From contig JAAALK010000079.1 in assembly GCA_019279435.1 (NCBI GenBank), positions 63,498,330 to 63,562,329 of the forward strand: DNA of 64,000 nt. Reading direction: 5' to 3'. The notes under the pieces were generated by a model. The model saw only the letters and a list, made by a program, of their open reading frames with translations. It was not told the DNA's origin and searched no databases. This document shows positions 23,638-36,304 of this stretch, piece by piece. The translations under genes were made by a program, and so were the position numbers. The stretch is from Zizania palustris. Taxonomy: Eukaryota > Streptophyta > Magnoliopsida > Poales > Poaceae. Each line of letters starts with the position of its first letter. Position 1 is the stretch's first letter.

Positions 23638-25197
23638 ATTTATCCAGCTTCTTGGCACCACAAACTATGCACCGTCTCTCTCGATCTCGCGTCGGGACTA
23701 TAAATTTTGGCTAAGTGAGGGTGCAAATGGATCGCGACGTGGGAGATGATGAGGATGAGGATCAGGATGAGAATGGGAATGCGATAGGGCCAGGTTTGAC
23801 ACGAATATTTTTGCTCGCGAGTCGCGTTTTATTTGCGTTTGACCCGCCCGGGGAGGCGGGGAGGTCGTGGTCGTGGTGGGGTGGTGGTGGCGCCGTGACG
23901 AGCGAGCGAGATGAGCCCGCCACGCCCACGCGCTTGGCTGGCAGCTCGCTTTTACGTGCCGTGGCGTTCGATGGCGGGGACTTGGACAACTTCACGGCGT
24001 TCGCGCCGGCCTCAGACGGCAAACCGTCTTGGTAGGGGCGCAGACGACGATTTGGAGAGGGTCTGATAGATTTCTTTTTGGGAAGACTTTGCGAGGAGTT
24101 CTCAAGAACTCTGACCACATTGTTAGTTTAATATGATATAAAAATATTTTATACAGAAATTCAACTATATCATATTTATCACCGTACCAGTCACTTTTGA
24201 GCGCTTGAACCGATCACTAAGGCCTCCTTTGAATAAAGGAATTTTCAAAAGATTTTTGCAGCAATTTAACTAATTACTACGAAAATCATATTGATTTTCT
24301 TTGAATAAAATGAGTAAAAGTAGATGTCCTGTTTTTAATAGAAACTACGGCAGGCTATTTCGCTGGCCTGAACATTTTATTACTAAAAAAACGGACATTG
24401 TTATATTCAATGTTGCCAAAGTAATACCCGTACTTCTTAGCCTATTCGCTGCGGTGGGTTTCATAACACTGTTTTCTAAAAAGTAATGTCAACTTTATAA
24501 CTGAATAAAATACCCTCTTTCTCTCAGTAGAGAGTTTCATTTCACTATTTCATATGCTAACCAATGAAATTAAATGTTTTGCAACTGAATTAAATATCAA
24601 CTCTTCGATGAAACGATTTGGCTCACAGTGGGTGTTTTATTTTGTTTTATCCGTCTTGGAAATGGGTTAGCACCATGTCATGGAGATGACACTACTTCCT
24701 TATTTTCTCTCATTAATTTAATGTCGTCAGCAAAAAAAATCTGATGTATCATAATAATTAATACCATGAAACCCCCCGTAAAACCCCGTTTTGAATAGCC
24801 TTAGAAATACGGTTCAAATATTACGTTCTTAATTCAAATCGTGGCTGTAAGAAATTTACTCAGAAAGATAAAAATTGGACCAAATGCCCTATAACTACAA
24901 GACATGGAATCCACCCTGAGAAATTGTGAAGTGCCAAATATTTATAAAAGAAAATATAAAGCTGCCTGGGTATGTCAACTGTTCGTATCCAGGGAGATCA
25001 GAGTGTAACACGTCGCCTTCAACTCGGGATTATCTAGAGTCCAGTACTACTCTGCTCTCATCCCAGTTGTAAATCACACACTAACTAATTCCCAATTGTG
25101 CTAATCAAAACCCTTTTATTCTGTACGATCGATCATGAGCTGGATTTGTTGATCACATGATCACGATCCCTGGGATGCCTCGCGATCGCAAAAAAAA
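23638..25197. other. Upstream DNA of the charged-protein gene, then AT-rich DNA
   Basis: Sequence to about 24060 is GC-rich and probably promoter plus leader for the - strand gene. Around 24225-24310 there is MITE-like DNA (CTCCTTTGAATAAAGGAATT). The remainder is AT-rich with no gene I can support. Confidence 0.4.
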
Positions 25198-25201
25198 ATA
25201 A

Positions 25202-25276
<75 letters not shown>
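25198..25276. repeat. (AAT)n trinucleotide microsatellite
   Basis: About 25 uninterrupted AAT/ATA units follow a short A run. A long perfect array such as this is likely to vary in length between individuals. The poly-Leu and poly-Tyr frames across it on the - strand are artefacts. Confidence 0.97.
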
Positions 25277-25277
<1 letters not shown>

Positions 25278-26689
25278 CAGAAACCATGATGGTTGTACTC
25301 GGTTTGGGCAAGAGGTGCGTGCAGGCTGCAATGCTAACCGAGAGTATATTAGTCGCAATCGCCTGGCTTAGACCAAGCAAGAACTGGTTTCCAATATATT
25401 TTTTTTAAAAAAAACATGGAGAGATTTACGCGGCGAGTCGGCGTCGATACAGGCACGCGGCGCCGTGCGAGCACGTCTGCGGCTGCTGGCTTTCGCTGCC
25501 TTCACACGGCAAGACCCACGTAGAAACAGAGAAGAAAGAAAGAAAGAACGTCTTGTCTTGCACGTAAAATGACTAAGGAACATAAACCTTTTTTTAAAGA
25601 ACTAAGGAACATAAACTGACATATTCAGAAACAAGTAAAGTAGCATTGGAACAAAATTGTTCCAATTAGAAGCAAACCAATAGATATGTGGGAGAGAAAG
25701 AAATGGAGAAATTTATTATTGATCCTACATATCAAAACAATATATTAGGTGGGTGCTTTTTAGAATAGTGTTTATGTGGTATTAATTAAGCTGGATAAAG
25801 CTCACAGACCCTAGCAGGGAATACCTTAGCATAATCAGCATTGGTAATATTGCAGTAGTCCCTGGCCCGGTTTGGATAACTATTGCTGTCATGAGAAGGT
25901 ACTATGTAGTATATTTTTAGATGAATTTCGTTTTGTACTTGTATATATTAAGCGAGAATTACAAAAACGAAGGGAGCATAGTGTGATTCATTATTACGTC
26001 TAAATCTAATCATTCTCGAACGTCGTATTGTATATTGAATCTGTGATCTCTAGGAGTCTGGGGTGGGGGGAATGGTACAATTGCAAGGCTCCATGGTTGT
26101 AGCCCACCGATACTGGGTTTGCTTACTGATTTAATAGTTCTTGTTTCAATGCGGCTCCCGTATTTGCAGGCAGCCAGCTGCTTAGTCTGATGGTAAACAC
26201 GCCGGGGGGGAGCTCTTGGACGGCAAATCCATCGTTCTAAGCGATTTTGTTTGGACCACACGACTCGACCAAGCGGACTGAAGCATTCATCTCAGGTAAG
26301 CAAACCTAGCTTAAGACATGTTCGTAGTGTTTCTAACCGCTGCAACTACTCTAAAAACATTTTTATATATTGTAAAATTCAATAGCTATAAAACGTAGAA
26401 AGTATTCAGAAACTGAGGAATAGTAAATTCTTACCTGATGCTTCTGAACCTCGAACACACCCACAGTTGAAAGTTGCGTCGTCCAAGCGTATCTTCTAGA
26501 TATCTAATTTATCCAAAAAAATTTAGTCAATATTAATACTGGCATTTTATTTTAACGCTCGAGGCAAAAAATGTTCATGCCAGTTAAAAACAACACTACA
26601 TGTACACTGCAGATATCGACTGGGAAATGGCAATATTACAGAAGAACAAACAGTGGGCAGCATGGAACTAATGGAAGAAAATTGTTAGG
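25277..26689. other. Intergenic AT-rich DNA, no gene seen
   Basis: Short frames only. Some GC-richer patches (25430-25520 and 26040-26260) do not carry a recognisable product. No clear transposon termini were found. Confidence 0.4.
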
Positions 26690-26704
26690 ATGTGTGAAGT
26701 CGAG

Positions 26705-27045
26705 GAGCATCATACCAGCAGTTTTGGCACGCCTTTGGAATCGAAGCAAAGCATAGCGCGGACGAGGGCTTCACTTCTAGGCGGCGATGCCGAAGAAAAT
26801 TCCGCCACGCTCGCGGCCCTTGCGCTGTCCACGTTGCTTCCCGCCTCCTCGTCGGCGAGGATGGGCTCGGCAGCCTCGGCTCCATTGCCTCCATAGAGGG
26901 GGGAGGCGCGCGCCGAGGCCAAGCGCGCGGTTTCCCCTTGTATCTCTCCAGCTTCTTCTTCTCCCTTCACGGGGACCTCGCGCCGTCCGCCCAATTCGCC
27001 TCCGTAGCTGGCGGTGTGACGCCCGCCGGCCGCCGCCATCGCCAT
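26705..27045 (-). pseudogene. Possible gene fragment: first exon of an unknown protein
   Basis: A GC-rich island contains a - strand frame starting MAMAAAGGRHTASYGGEL at 27045 and running through EAAEPILADEEAGSNVDSA to VRAMLCFDSKGVPKLL, where a GTATGA donor-like site follows at about 26718. No convincing next exon is seen downstream on that strand. It may be an isolated first exon, a captured fragment or the start of a gene whose other exons I cannot recognise. No domain was identified. Confidence 0.25.
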
Positions 27046-27987
27046 TGCCGACCTGGCCGTCGTCCCCGCCCGCGATTCGCGCTCAGCCAGGGTGGTGATG
27101 CACTTATGCTGTTGGGTTCGGTGTTGGTGCCGATTCGGCCGCGGGCTGGATTAAGTTCGCCCAATGGGCCGCACGGTAGTCGTTAACGGGTCAGTCCGCC
27201 TTTCACGGGCTGTTTCCAGTGTTCATTTTTATTGTGATTTTATGTTATGTAAAATGTAAATGTATATAAAATCAATACAAAAGGGATAATAGGTATTGCA
27301 CACCTAAACATTAGAGAAACATACGTTCGGCGTAAAAATAATAGTCGTTTTTGTGTTTAGTTCGGAGGGTACAAATACTAAAAAATAGGACATGTGTGTA
27401 GCCACCAAGAATTGAATTTGGTTGACACCATTAGAATTATGCCTCGGTAACTAGTTAGGACAACTTATGTTGCTCTATTTAATATCATATTGGTCTGTGT
27501 AATCCTGTGTAAGATGACTAATATTTGTACACCGGAGATAGTAAGAATTTTTTTCATTTTATATGCGCTAAAAATAGTAGGGCGAAGCACTTATAAACCA
27601 AACGCTTATTGGGGAAATATCCTGTGCAATCACTTATATTAGTGTAATCGTGCAATCAAACGATCTGATGCATCTAATTAAGCAATCTAGTACATCCACT
27701 TAAAATCTAGTACTTTTTTACTTTTAACCCCTTTCATATGTAACCATTGGATCGTTTGATTGAATACACAACATCACTTGATTGCACAATTGCACAAACG
27801 ATTACCCATGATATTTCCCCACGCTTATAAATGTTCATGACCTCGAGGAAACACTAAACTAGATTGACGGTTCTTTTTCATGTGTGAGTTTAGGTGTACG
27901 TTGATTGAGGATCTTCGTTGTGTCTGCTACAAACTAAATTGTATAATTTTTTCAATCAATTTCACTGTTATTTATTTTGGTCGAATA
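27046..27987. other. Intergenic DNA, UGT 3' side
   Basis: The GC-rich block ends near 27190; the rest is AT-rich. Around 27600-27830 two blocks containing ATCGTTTGAT / ATCAAACGAT in opposite orientation flank a 100-bp centre, suggesting an old inverted-repeat element. No gene is supported. Confidence 0.35.
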
Positions 27988-29460
27988 CTAGTTCAGCATT
28001 AATGTTTCAATTCCTTTTACTAGTGTTTCGCTGTCGTGACGGTGTAAAGCCTTGAGCTGATCGACCAGCTCCGCCCAGTCATTGCACGACGACCCGCCGT
28101 CGGCCACAGCCGCGCGCGCCGCGACGCCGAGCTCGCTCGCCCTCGCCCTCCTGTCCGAGGCATCGTCGTCGCCGTTGCCGTCGCCCATCAGCCTGACCAC
28201 CGCGCTCGCCACCGCCTCGGCTGGCACCAGTGTATTCGGGGCCGCCTCGCCGGCCACCTCCCGCACCCGCACGCCCACGCGGAGCACGTCAACGAGGAAC
28301 ACCTCGTTGAGGAACTGCTCGGCGCGCAGAGGCCACGTCGCGAGGGGCACGCCGGCGCTGACGGCCTCCAGCGTCGAGTTCCAGCCGCAGTGGCTCAGGA
28401 AGCCGCCCACGGCGCGGTGCGCTAGGATGTCATCCTGTGGCGCCCACCGCCCGGCCACCACCATGCCGTGGCTGGACGCGCGCTCCTCTTGCTCCGTTAC
28501 CTCCGCCGCCGTCGGGATGACCCAAAGGAATGGCCGTCCGGAAGCGCGCAGGCCGGCGGCCAGCTCCCGGAACTGGCTCGAGTCGAACCCGCACGTGCTC
28601 CCGAAGCACACGTACACCACCGATCCCGCTATCCGGCCGTCCAGCCACTGCAGGATGGGGTCCCGCTCTGCGCCATCGGCGGTGGTGGTGCCGTTGCCGC
28701 GTTTGGAGATGGCGAAGCGCGTTGGGCCAACGAGGAACACCTTCTTACGTGACCCATCCAGGCTACGGTAGTACTCAGCGAAATCGGCCTCGAGCGCGGA
28801 GAAGCTATTGAAGACGACGGCAAAGCTGTCGGCCTCGGCAGCGCGGAAGAGGGGGAGGTGCGCCAGAGCCTCCTCGTTGACCTGGACCCCGCGGAGCTTC
28901 ATGGGGAGCGGAAAGCCGCCGTTGACGCCGAAAGGGTCCGGCACGGCCTCGGCTAAGTGAAGATGTTGGTGGATCGCCACCATAGCTGCCGCGGCGAAGG
29001 CGCCGATGGTGTGGAACGTCACGTGCGGGACGCCGCACTCACGGGCGACGCGCGGGGCCCAGTGGAGCACCGCGTCCGAGACCACCGCCACAGCGGAGCT
29101 CCCGGCGCTGAGTATCCCACGTACGACCTCCGCGAGCGCCGGCGCCAGCGCGGCCTCCGAGGCGGCGAAGAACTCTGCCGCAGAGGCCTCCTCCGGGAGG
29201 AGCGAGAAGTCCGCGTGCCCCCCGGGGAAGCGGAACGGCGCCACGTGGACCGGCACGGACGCTGGCGCCAGCGCCGCGAAGTGGGGCGTGGTGACGATGG
29301 TGGCCGCGGTTCCGCCCCGGCGGCAGGCGTTAGCCGCGGCGGCCTTGGCCGCCACCGGACCGAAGTGGCTGCGCGAGAGGAACGGCAGGAAGACGAGCCG
29401 CAGCGGAGGCGCGTCGGCGTCGGCGTCGCGCCGCGCGGGCGCCGCGGGCGTGGCGCGCAT
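27988..29460 (-). CDS. UDP-glycosyltransferase (family 1, UGT73/UGT90-like)
   Basis: The enzyme transfers a sugar, most likely glucose from UDP-glucose, to a small secondary metabolite or hormone in the cytosol. The intronless frame encodes 490 residues, the usual length. The N-terminal half holds the acceptor site: catalytic His32 in FLSRSHFGP and the partner Asp129 in VAVVSDAVLHW. The C-terminal half has the 44-residue PSPG box from Trp339 (WAPQDDILAH) through HCGWNSTLE to Gln382, whose final Gln is typical of glucosyl donors. The N-terminal Ala/Asp-rich extension (residues 1-19) is longer than usual. Acceptor identity cannot be read from sequence, and the subgroup is a guess. No neighbouring biosynthetic genes are present to suggest a cluster. 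Confidence 0.93.
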   Translation of the reverse strand: MRATPAAPARRDADADAPPLRLVFLPFLSRSHFGPVAAKAAAANACRRGGTAATIVTTPHFAALAPASVPVHVAPFRFPGGHADFSLLPEEASAAEFFAASEAALAPALAEVVRGILSAGSSAVAVVSDAVLHWAPRVARECGVPHVTFHTIGAFAAAAMVAIHQHLHLAEAVPDPFGVNGGFPLPMKLRGVQVNEEALAHLPLFRAAEADSFAVVFNSFSALEADFAEYYRSLDGSRKKVFLVGPTRFAISKRGNGTTTADGAERDPILQWLDGRIAGSVVYVCFGSTCGFDSSQFRELAAGLRASGRPFLWVIPTAAEVTEQEERASSHGMVVAGRWAPQDDILAHRAVGGFLSHCGWNSTLEAVSAGVPLATWPLRAEQFLNEVFLVDVLRVGVRVREVAGEAAPNTLVPAEAVASAVVRLMGDGNGDDDASDRRARASELGVAARAAVADGGSSCNDWAELVDQLKALHRHDSETLVKGIETLMLN

Positions 29461-30861
29461 GTCGGTCAGTTCGTTTGCTCGGCTCGTGGGCTGGTGGGCT
29501 GCTTCTTATTTTGGGCGGAAGGCTGCAGCAGGTGCGTGTGGGTTTCGGTCCAGGAATTCGCGGTCACAGGAAACGAATGCGCGGCGCGTAAAGCGTGTGT
29601 TTTGCGTGGCAATCCTGAAACATGCAATGGTTTACATATTATCTACTTCTTGTAGAAGAGGGTTAATTTTTTTTTATGTCATTATAATTTTTATGGTTTG
29701 TTAATATGTTATCAGTATGTCAATGACAAATAGAGACCACCACAGTTACTCGTATGTAGTGAGTAATTTTCCTTCTGCAGAATGCTTAACAACCAAAAAA
29801 ACAGTTCAGGAGACGAGCTACTAACCAGGTTGACACGGTTGTGTTCACAAATTGCATGGTCGATCTTTGCCAGGTGAAGCAAATTTTCCTCCCATAGAAG
29901 GGTTGAAAAGGAACTCCACAGTAAATGCACATAACAATCATAGCTAATACATTCATCTATAGTCAAAGGAGAACCTTGTCAGTTAAGTTAATTTGACAAT
30001 GAGAAAAAAAATGCAAAGTGTGTTTCATAGTTTCTTCACAGGGCATAACTAATGGATGCGACGCAACTGAACTACACACGGGATTGATCAGAAACTACAA
30101 ACGCACATGAAATTGCATAATACCAGAAGCAAGACTGTCTGTGATTACCCATATAATCAGATTCTCCATATCGAAGGTCGCTTAAAGATGATAAGATCCT
30201 CAATATCACACATTACTTTGATGCAGGTACGGTGGCTAGAGTAGTTCATTAGTTGCAGGTTGCAACTATACAGAAAAGAAGCAAAGCTGTAAGACAATCT
30301 GGAAGGTTGGAATTAACTGCTAACCCCCACTGAGCTACGACCTACGGCATGTTCCAGTTGATGAGACCATTTGCAGTTTGCACCCAGTAAACCGCAGCGT
30401 CAATTTTGTCCCACCAGAGACGTGCAAAGTCTGCCACGTAAGCAACGCGCAAACCGTACGCTGCCAGGCGTGAATGGAACGAACATTTGTGCTATCATCA
30501 ACAATGAAACAATCAATTACAGAAGGGAAGAAGAAAAAGAATCAGCTCGCCATTCTTTCTTTAATCAAGAGGGGGAAGGAAAAGGAAGGAACACTGGAGA
30601 GAAACAAGAGCAACTCCACGCCATTATCCAGAACCAACCTCTATACGATCCGCTTCTCAGTCCAGCCCGAAAATTGCCAAAACGGTACCCTGCTGCCACT
30701 ATGCTGCCTGCATCGGGCGTGCCGATGACAACGACGAGATTCAGGGTTCGATCTGTTAGCTGAAAGAATTCAATCACAAGGTAGCAGCAGCGCTTCAACA
30801 GGGCGCGCACTTGGTGACTTCTCTTCGCACCAAAAGGGGTCACATGAAGAAAGAAAGCTCG
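29461..30861. other. UGT promoter region and 3' region of the receptor-like gene
   Basis: The first few hundred bases are the likely UGT promoter and leader. From about 30400 to 30861 the sequence is the probable 3' UTR of the - strand receptor-like gene, rich in A/G. Short frames here show no domain. Confidence 0.4.
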
Positions 30862-33800
30862 TTAATCCTCGGTGTCACGTGAGCCAGATGGCTCTGGGAA
30901 GATCTCCTTAGATTGCCTCCTGCGGGAGGAGGAGTGGTCACCATTGCTGCCGCCGGATGATTTGATTGTCTCCGAGCGCTTCAACATATTATCATCCCTT
31001 GAAGGGCCTATATCTGACGAGCTATGCCGCCAACTCCCGAAGAATGCTGCATTCCATGATCCCCGTGATGATGTTGCTCTGAGCCGAGCTGAGCTAGAGC
31101 CATTATCCTCCCTCACCACCTTCAACGGGTTCTCTAGTGCTTTTAGGATATATTTCATCGGTGGCCGTTTGGACGACCTGGGATTCAAGCAGGACTTTGC
31201 AACGATTGCCATTGCCCATACTTCCTCCAGATGGTCCTCATCAATTATAAGCGACGGGTCAATGATCTTGCTCATGAGCTCTTTCTCATAAATATTAATG
31301 TAGCGCAGAGTGTAATCAAGCCAGTCACTTGTTGCAGCATCATTTGATGCACTGATACCTAGCCTTCCTGTCACCAGCTCCAGCAAAACTTTTCCAAAGC
31401 AATAGACATCATATGAACAAGATGCAGATGGAGAACCTGTTACATTAGATATTTGTCAATGCACTTGCACCCACAAACAAATGAATTTATGCTATCATTA
31501 CCAAACAGTATAACATTGCACTAATTTTCAACCAGAGCGCAAGTAACGAAATAAATGCATGGGCTTACCGGAAGAGCCTTGGTCTGCTGTCCTGCATTCC
31601 CCACAAAACAGCACAACATTAGAAGATGAGACAAATTTAGCTCATGCAATAAAATGGAATTACATAAAAGAAACTGGCAACAGAACAAGAGTTGCATTGA
31701 GATCTGAAATGCTAGGAGAAAGTTTCCATTTACTTTTTCTACCATGGGCCTACTACTAGCACTAGTTTTGTCTTGCACGTGTTGAGATCATTTGGAAATT
31801 GCTTAGCTGCATGCCTGCATCCTTAAAAAATGGCAGAGAAAGGACCATCTAGTAGTTGCTAACATAGTTTGGAAGATACAAGTTTTCAGGATATACTTCA
31901 CAAAAGATCAGTCAAGCTAAAGTTAAGTTGACCCATAGAGTAGACAATTTCATACCTTACTAGTAATGTTAGAAAATGAATAGACATGATCAATTGAACA
32001 GTACAGTGCAATTATGCATCATATGCAATGCTAGAATATTTAAAACTTACGATGAAAATCTCAACAGCTTTGTGATAACATTTTGGTGACCTTCCCCTTC
32101 TTGAGGACACACTTCACTCAAACTCCCAAGGCGCACTTCAAATTTATCATCAAGAAGGATACTGCTGGATTGCACATCCCTGTGTAAGAGTAATAACATC
32201 ATTAGCTCGACAATCAATATTTCTTTCATGGTTTACTGCATGGTACGCGTTGCTACCAAAACAATAATTTCCAGCCAACAAAGAACTTCCCATCCTTTTA
32301 CACAAGGATATCAGGAGTGTTCAAATGCATCATTAACATTGTGTAACCAGGTACTTTTCCGTAACAGTCGATAGATCATCATAAAAAAGTCACAAAAAAG
32401 ATATGTTGACCAACTGAGGTGGTAATAAAACATATGCAAATTAATAATTCATTACTATGTCACACATATTCCAATGTAACTTGATTATAACATTCCATGA
32501 TAATAAAGAAATGCACGTAAAATAGGATGGAGGATCTAGCTATTAAGACTGAACTAAGCTTGCCAACTTATCAAAACTGCAGCATCCAATAAAATATAAT
32601 GCTACATAACATGAAAAAAATCAGAAAATAGATAAATAAAGAAACAACAGTACTGTTTAGTGTTTACATTCCAATTTTGGTGTTTTAAGTTATACAGCAT
32701 ATTATATGCAGTACAGAATGCTGATTCAGCAATATCCAAATCCATTAAATGTGGCCAGAGCATTCCTAGTTGTCACCAACTCTGTCAAGACCCATGATGG
32801 TGGCCATTTCTGATGACCACATGGTACACAAAAAGGGAAAAGAAAACAAATTATCAGAGTACCCACTATGAAAAGCAAAATGTGGAGACTGTTGGGCTGG
32901 CATTCAACCTTATTCTGCCATAACCCCTATAAAGGACAAAGCTAAGAGCCTAAGATGAAAAATGAAATTTGCATGAGAAATCTATAAATTTGCATGTTGC
33001 ACCATATCAGTTACTAACAAATATCCAACTGACACAGATTGTGCATTCATATATGATACAACTACACAGAAGTTTATACCTGTGAACCATCGGTGGAGTA
33101 CACTCATGATGTAGATAGCATAGTGCCTCCGCCACCCCTGTTGCAATCTTCAGCCTCTTTATCCAGTCCAAAGATTGCATGCCTTCCTCTTCCTCCCCTG
33201 ACTTTCTGTGCAGTGCACTTGATAAGTCCCCATTCCGAACAAACCTATACACAAGAAGCTTCTCCTCTTTATCAAGGCAATGACCCATGATTGGCACCAG
33301 CCTTTCATGCAATCCTTTGGCAAATAAATCTAACTCTGCCAGGTAACCATCTTTCCTAGCCACTTGGGAAGTTATTCTCTTCACAACCATGGAGGTTCCA
33401 TCAGGGAGCAGACCAAGGTAAAGATCACCTGAGTGGCCATGCTTGATAAGCCTCTCCTCTCCAAATGTCAAGGTGGCATTGACGAGCTGGTCATAACCAA
33501 ATGAATCGCCAACCTTTGCCAAGTTTCCAGGCAATGCAGATGGTTGTGTGCCAACAGTAACTGCACCTCCGCTTGTTCCAGATACTACTGATGATGTGTT
33601 TCTTGCTCCACTTTCCCTCTGATCATTCCTACTCCTACTCCTACTCCCAGGGCACACCAAGCAATACAAAATGGCGGCAATCACAGCTACCAGAAGGATG
33701 CTCCCGACAATAGCCCCGATCAGTATGTACTTCAAATTCTTGTGTCTACTTTCCGGTGACGCTGGCAGTGTAGGCTGTGGTGTGGGTGCAGAAACCACAC

Positions 33801-34737
33801 CATCATATGGCAACCCCCGTTCAGCATAGAACTGCTGACAATCTGCCTGGTTACGCTGTCCCGCAACATCAACGAAGCAATTCAACTCAAATGAGAAATT
33901 CCCACCCTCACCATTGGATACACCCAGCTTGCCATCGAAGTAATTCCTAGAGATATTCGCTAGCAACGTCCTACCAAAAAGTTGGCCAAAGGAGCCCGGC
34001 AAACCACCATAAAAGAGGTTCCCAGACAGATCCACCACCTGTACATTGGATGGAAGCGCAAGTCCTGTCACCGGCAATGCGCCGGTGAGGTTGGTCCGAG
34101 ACACGTCGAGGACGCTCAGCTCCGGGAGCGACCAGACCGCTTCGGGAAGCGCGCCTGAGAAAGCATTGCCGGAGAGGTTGAGAGTCCTGAGCCGCGAGAG
34201 CCCCGCGAGAGCAGCCGCAGGAAGCGGCCCAGAGAGTAGATTCCCTGCGAGGTTGAGAGTGGTGAGGTTGCTAAGTCCCGCGATGGCCGAGGCGGGGATC
34301 TCCCCCGTGACGGCGCAGTCGGAGATGTCGAGGAGCTGGAAAGTGAGCGCGAGACCGGAGCCGAGCCACACCGGGATGGAGCCGGGCAGCCCGAACCCCG
34401 CCGCACTGAAGGCCTCGAGCCGCGTGAGGTTGCGCAGCCCGTCGACGGCGAAGCGCGGCGCCAGGCGTCCCAGCCGCGTGCGGCGCAGTCCGACGAGGCT
34501 GACCGACACGACGTGGCCGGCGCGGCAGCCCACCCCGACCCACGATGAGCAGGGGTCGGCCCTGCGCGGCCAGTCCCTCGCGCGCAGCCCGAGCGAGCCC
34601 CGCAGCGCGTACAGCGCCGATAGATCCGCCGGCGAAGTGAGGTTCGCCTGCCCCACCACCACCCCGGGCGCCGCCGCCGCCGCCACCAGCGCCACGAGCA
34701 GCAGCGGCGCCCAGAACCCACCACCCGCGCTCCTCAT
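30862..34737 (-). CDS. LRR receptor-like protein kinase, probable pseudokinase (At2g16250-like)
   Basis: Four exons on the - strand (34737-33080, 32179-32051, 31591-31569, 31436-30862) join in phase to 794 residues. A signal peptide (1-29) precedes an LRR N-cap (DPCSSWVGVGC) and about six leucine-rich repeats (residues 100-270). A Pro-rich juxtamembrane part leads to a transmembrane helix at about 338-361, then a basic stop-transfer (RSRSRN). The kinase domain keeps the ATP Lys453 in MVVKRIT, but its glycine loop is weak (HGHSGDLYLG). The catalytic loop reads HRDVQSSS, with Ser559 where Asn binds magnesium, and the DFG position reads LGS (570-572). It is therefore likely catalytically dead and may act as a scaffold or co-receptor. 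Related At2g16250-type proteins, as I recall them, share these changes, so this is probably ancestral. The third exon is only 23 nt. Ligand is unknown. Confidence 0.9.
31569..31591 (-). other. 23-nt microexon of the receptor-like gene
   Basis: The sequence sits between an AG acceptor (AATGCAG) and a GTAAGC donor on the - strand. It enters in phase 2 and leaves in phase 1, joining FSS to TADQGSSG and then SPSASCSYDVYCFGK. Without it the last exon would be out of frame. Confidence 0.8.
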
Positions 34738-36300
34738 CTCCTCCTCCCGCCTCCTCCTCCTCCGCCGCCGCCACTCCCCATGCCTCCCCCTCCCGCGTCG
34801 CCGCCGCGCCCTACTGTAGCTCCAGCTCCACTAGTGCGCGTCCAAAGTATGGATGGAATTCTAGAGAAGCCAGCCAGCCAGCCAGCCAGCCAGCGGAGCC
34901 GGAATTCGGAGGGAAATTATACGCAATAAAGGGGAGGGGCGCAGGAGCAACGCAGGTACAGAAGCCACCACCACCCTCACCCTCCTTTGGGGCTCACCTC
35001 TCTACCCCGCCATCAATGCCCAAAGTTACACTCCCTCAACTGCCTCCCCAATTATTACTCCTCCTCCCTCAGTCCCTCTCCCCCCTCCCCGTCGATCCGA
35101 ACCCAAATCCCCCAGCAGCTGCCTCCGCCGGAACCGGGGAAGAGAGACGACGCGGACGACGAGGAAGCGAGGGCCGAGGAAAACGGAGCAAATATCGTGG
35201 GGGTTTTGGCTGTTTAAGTCAGCAGTTAAATGTTTTTGAAATTTCCGGGCTCAAATGGAATGCATTTGATTTTGACGATTTGATCCCTCCAGTATTTCTC
35301 TCGGCTGCGCTAGCGCCTAGCTGTGCCTGCCAGTTGCCACGTTCCGTTCTACGCCTAGGCAGTCCCGGACGGGTTTTGACGGCGCTGCCCCTGAGGTTTT
35401 GTGCTAAATTACGGTTCTGCCACTGTGGGGGCGTGGTGATTGGTGAATGTGCTGGCGCGTGGTGGGTGGGCCGCGTTGGTGGTGCGTGCAGGCGGGTTCC
35501 GGGGGTTTGGTGGGGTTTTCGCCTTGTTTTTTCCCGGGCGGGTCAACTAGTAGACGAGCCGCGGGTGTGGCGTGCGTGCGTGTGGTATTTTTTTATAAAT
35601 ACCAGTATTTTTGAAATTGTAAATCTAGATCCCGATAGAATCTATTTCAACATTTGACTTAATTGCATTTTTCAAATATCGACATTTGAATGAATTTTTT
35701 GTCTATCGAGCATTCAACTACCATGTCGACAACTGAACTGAACTGAACTGTTCACTCAGCTACTCTCCACGGCGAGGGCGGCGGCGGCGGCGGGCGGCGG
35801 GCGGCGGGTGGAATCTGATTCGGTTTTGGAGGCGCTCTGCACAGGAGTAATTGCAAAGCGTAAAGGCAATGCTGGTAAGGGCGTAAGGCTGTATTCCAGA
35901 GCAGTGTTAGATCTGTGTTGGCCACATGAGAGCATATTTGTTTTTCTTGTTTGGGAGCACATCAGCCGGCCAGATGTGAATATGATGTGTGAGCATTCTC
36001 TTCGATGGACAACGTAACATTAGGAGATGCAGTGTGACAGGTTATTTCTAGCTGTTTCACGTGTATACTGCATAGAATATTAATTGACCCAGGTAGGTTT
36101 CCTTCTATTAACGAAAAAGATCCATGTTTTTAACGGATTTGATTGAATGCAAAATCCCATAAATTCCCTCCGCTGGCTTGGCTTGATTAAAAATGGCACA
36201 TCAGTACAGGCCTAAACTGTGTAGTAGGCAGCCACCGGACAAAGGGTCCATGTGTTACCCTCTGCAATTCTACAGCTACTACGGAGATACTCTTAAGATG
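34738..36300. other. Receptor gene promoter region and intergenic DNA
   Basis: The first ~450 bp are the probable leader and promoter of the receptor gene, including a short (CCAG/AGCC)n run at about 34870-34895. About 35755-35825 is a GGC-rich stretch. The + strand frames at 34987-35657 and 35808-36017 have no recognised content. Confidence 0.4.
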
Positions 36301-36304
36301 ATTT

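Noticed and set aside
35016..35657. 213-codon frame on the + strand upstream of the receptor gene
   Set aside because: It crosses the promoter of the - strand gene and has low-complexity Pro/Arg content with no recognisable domain.
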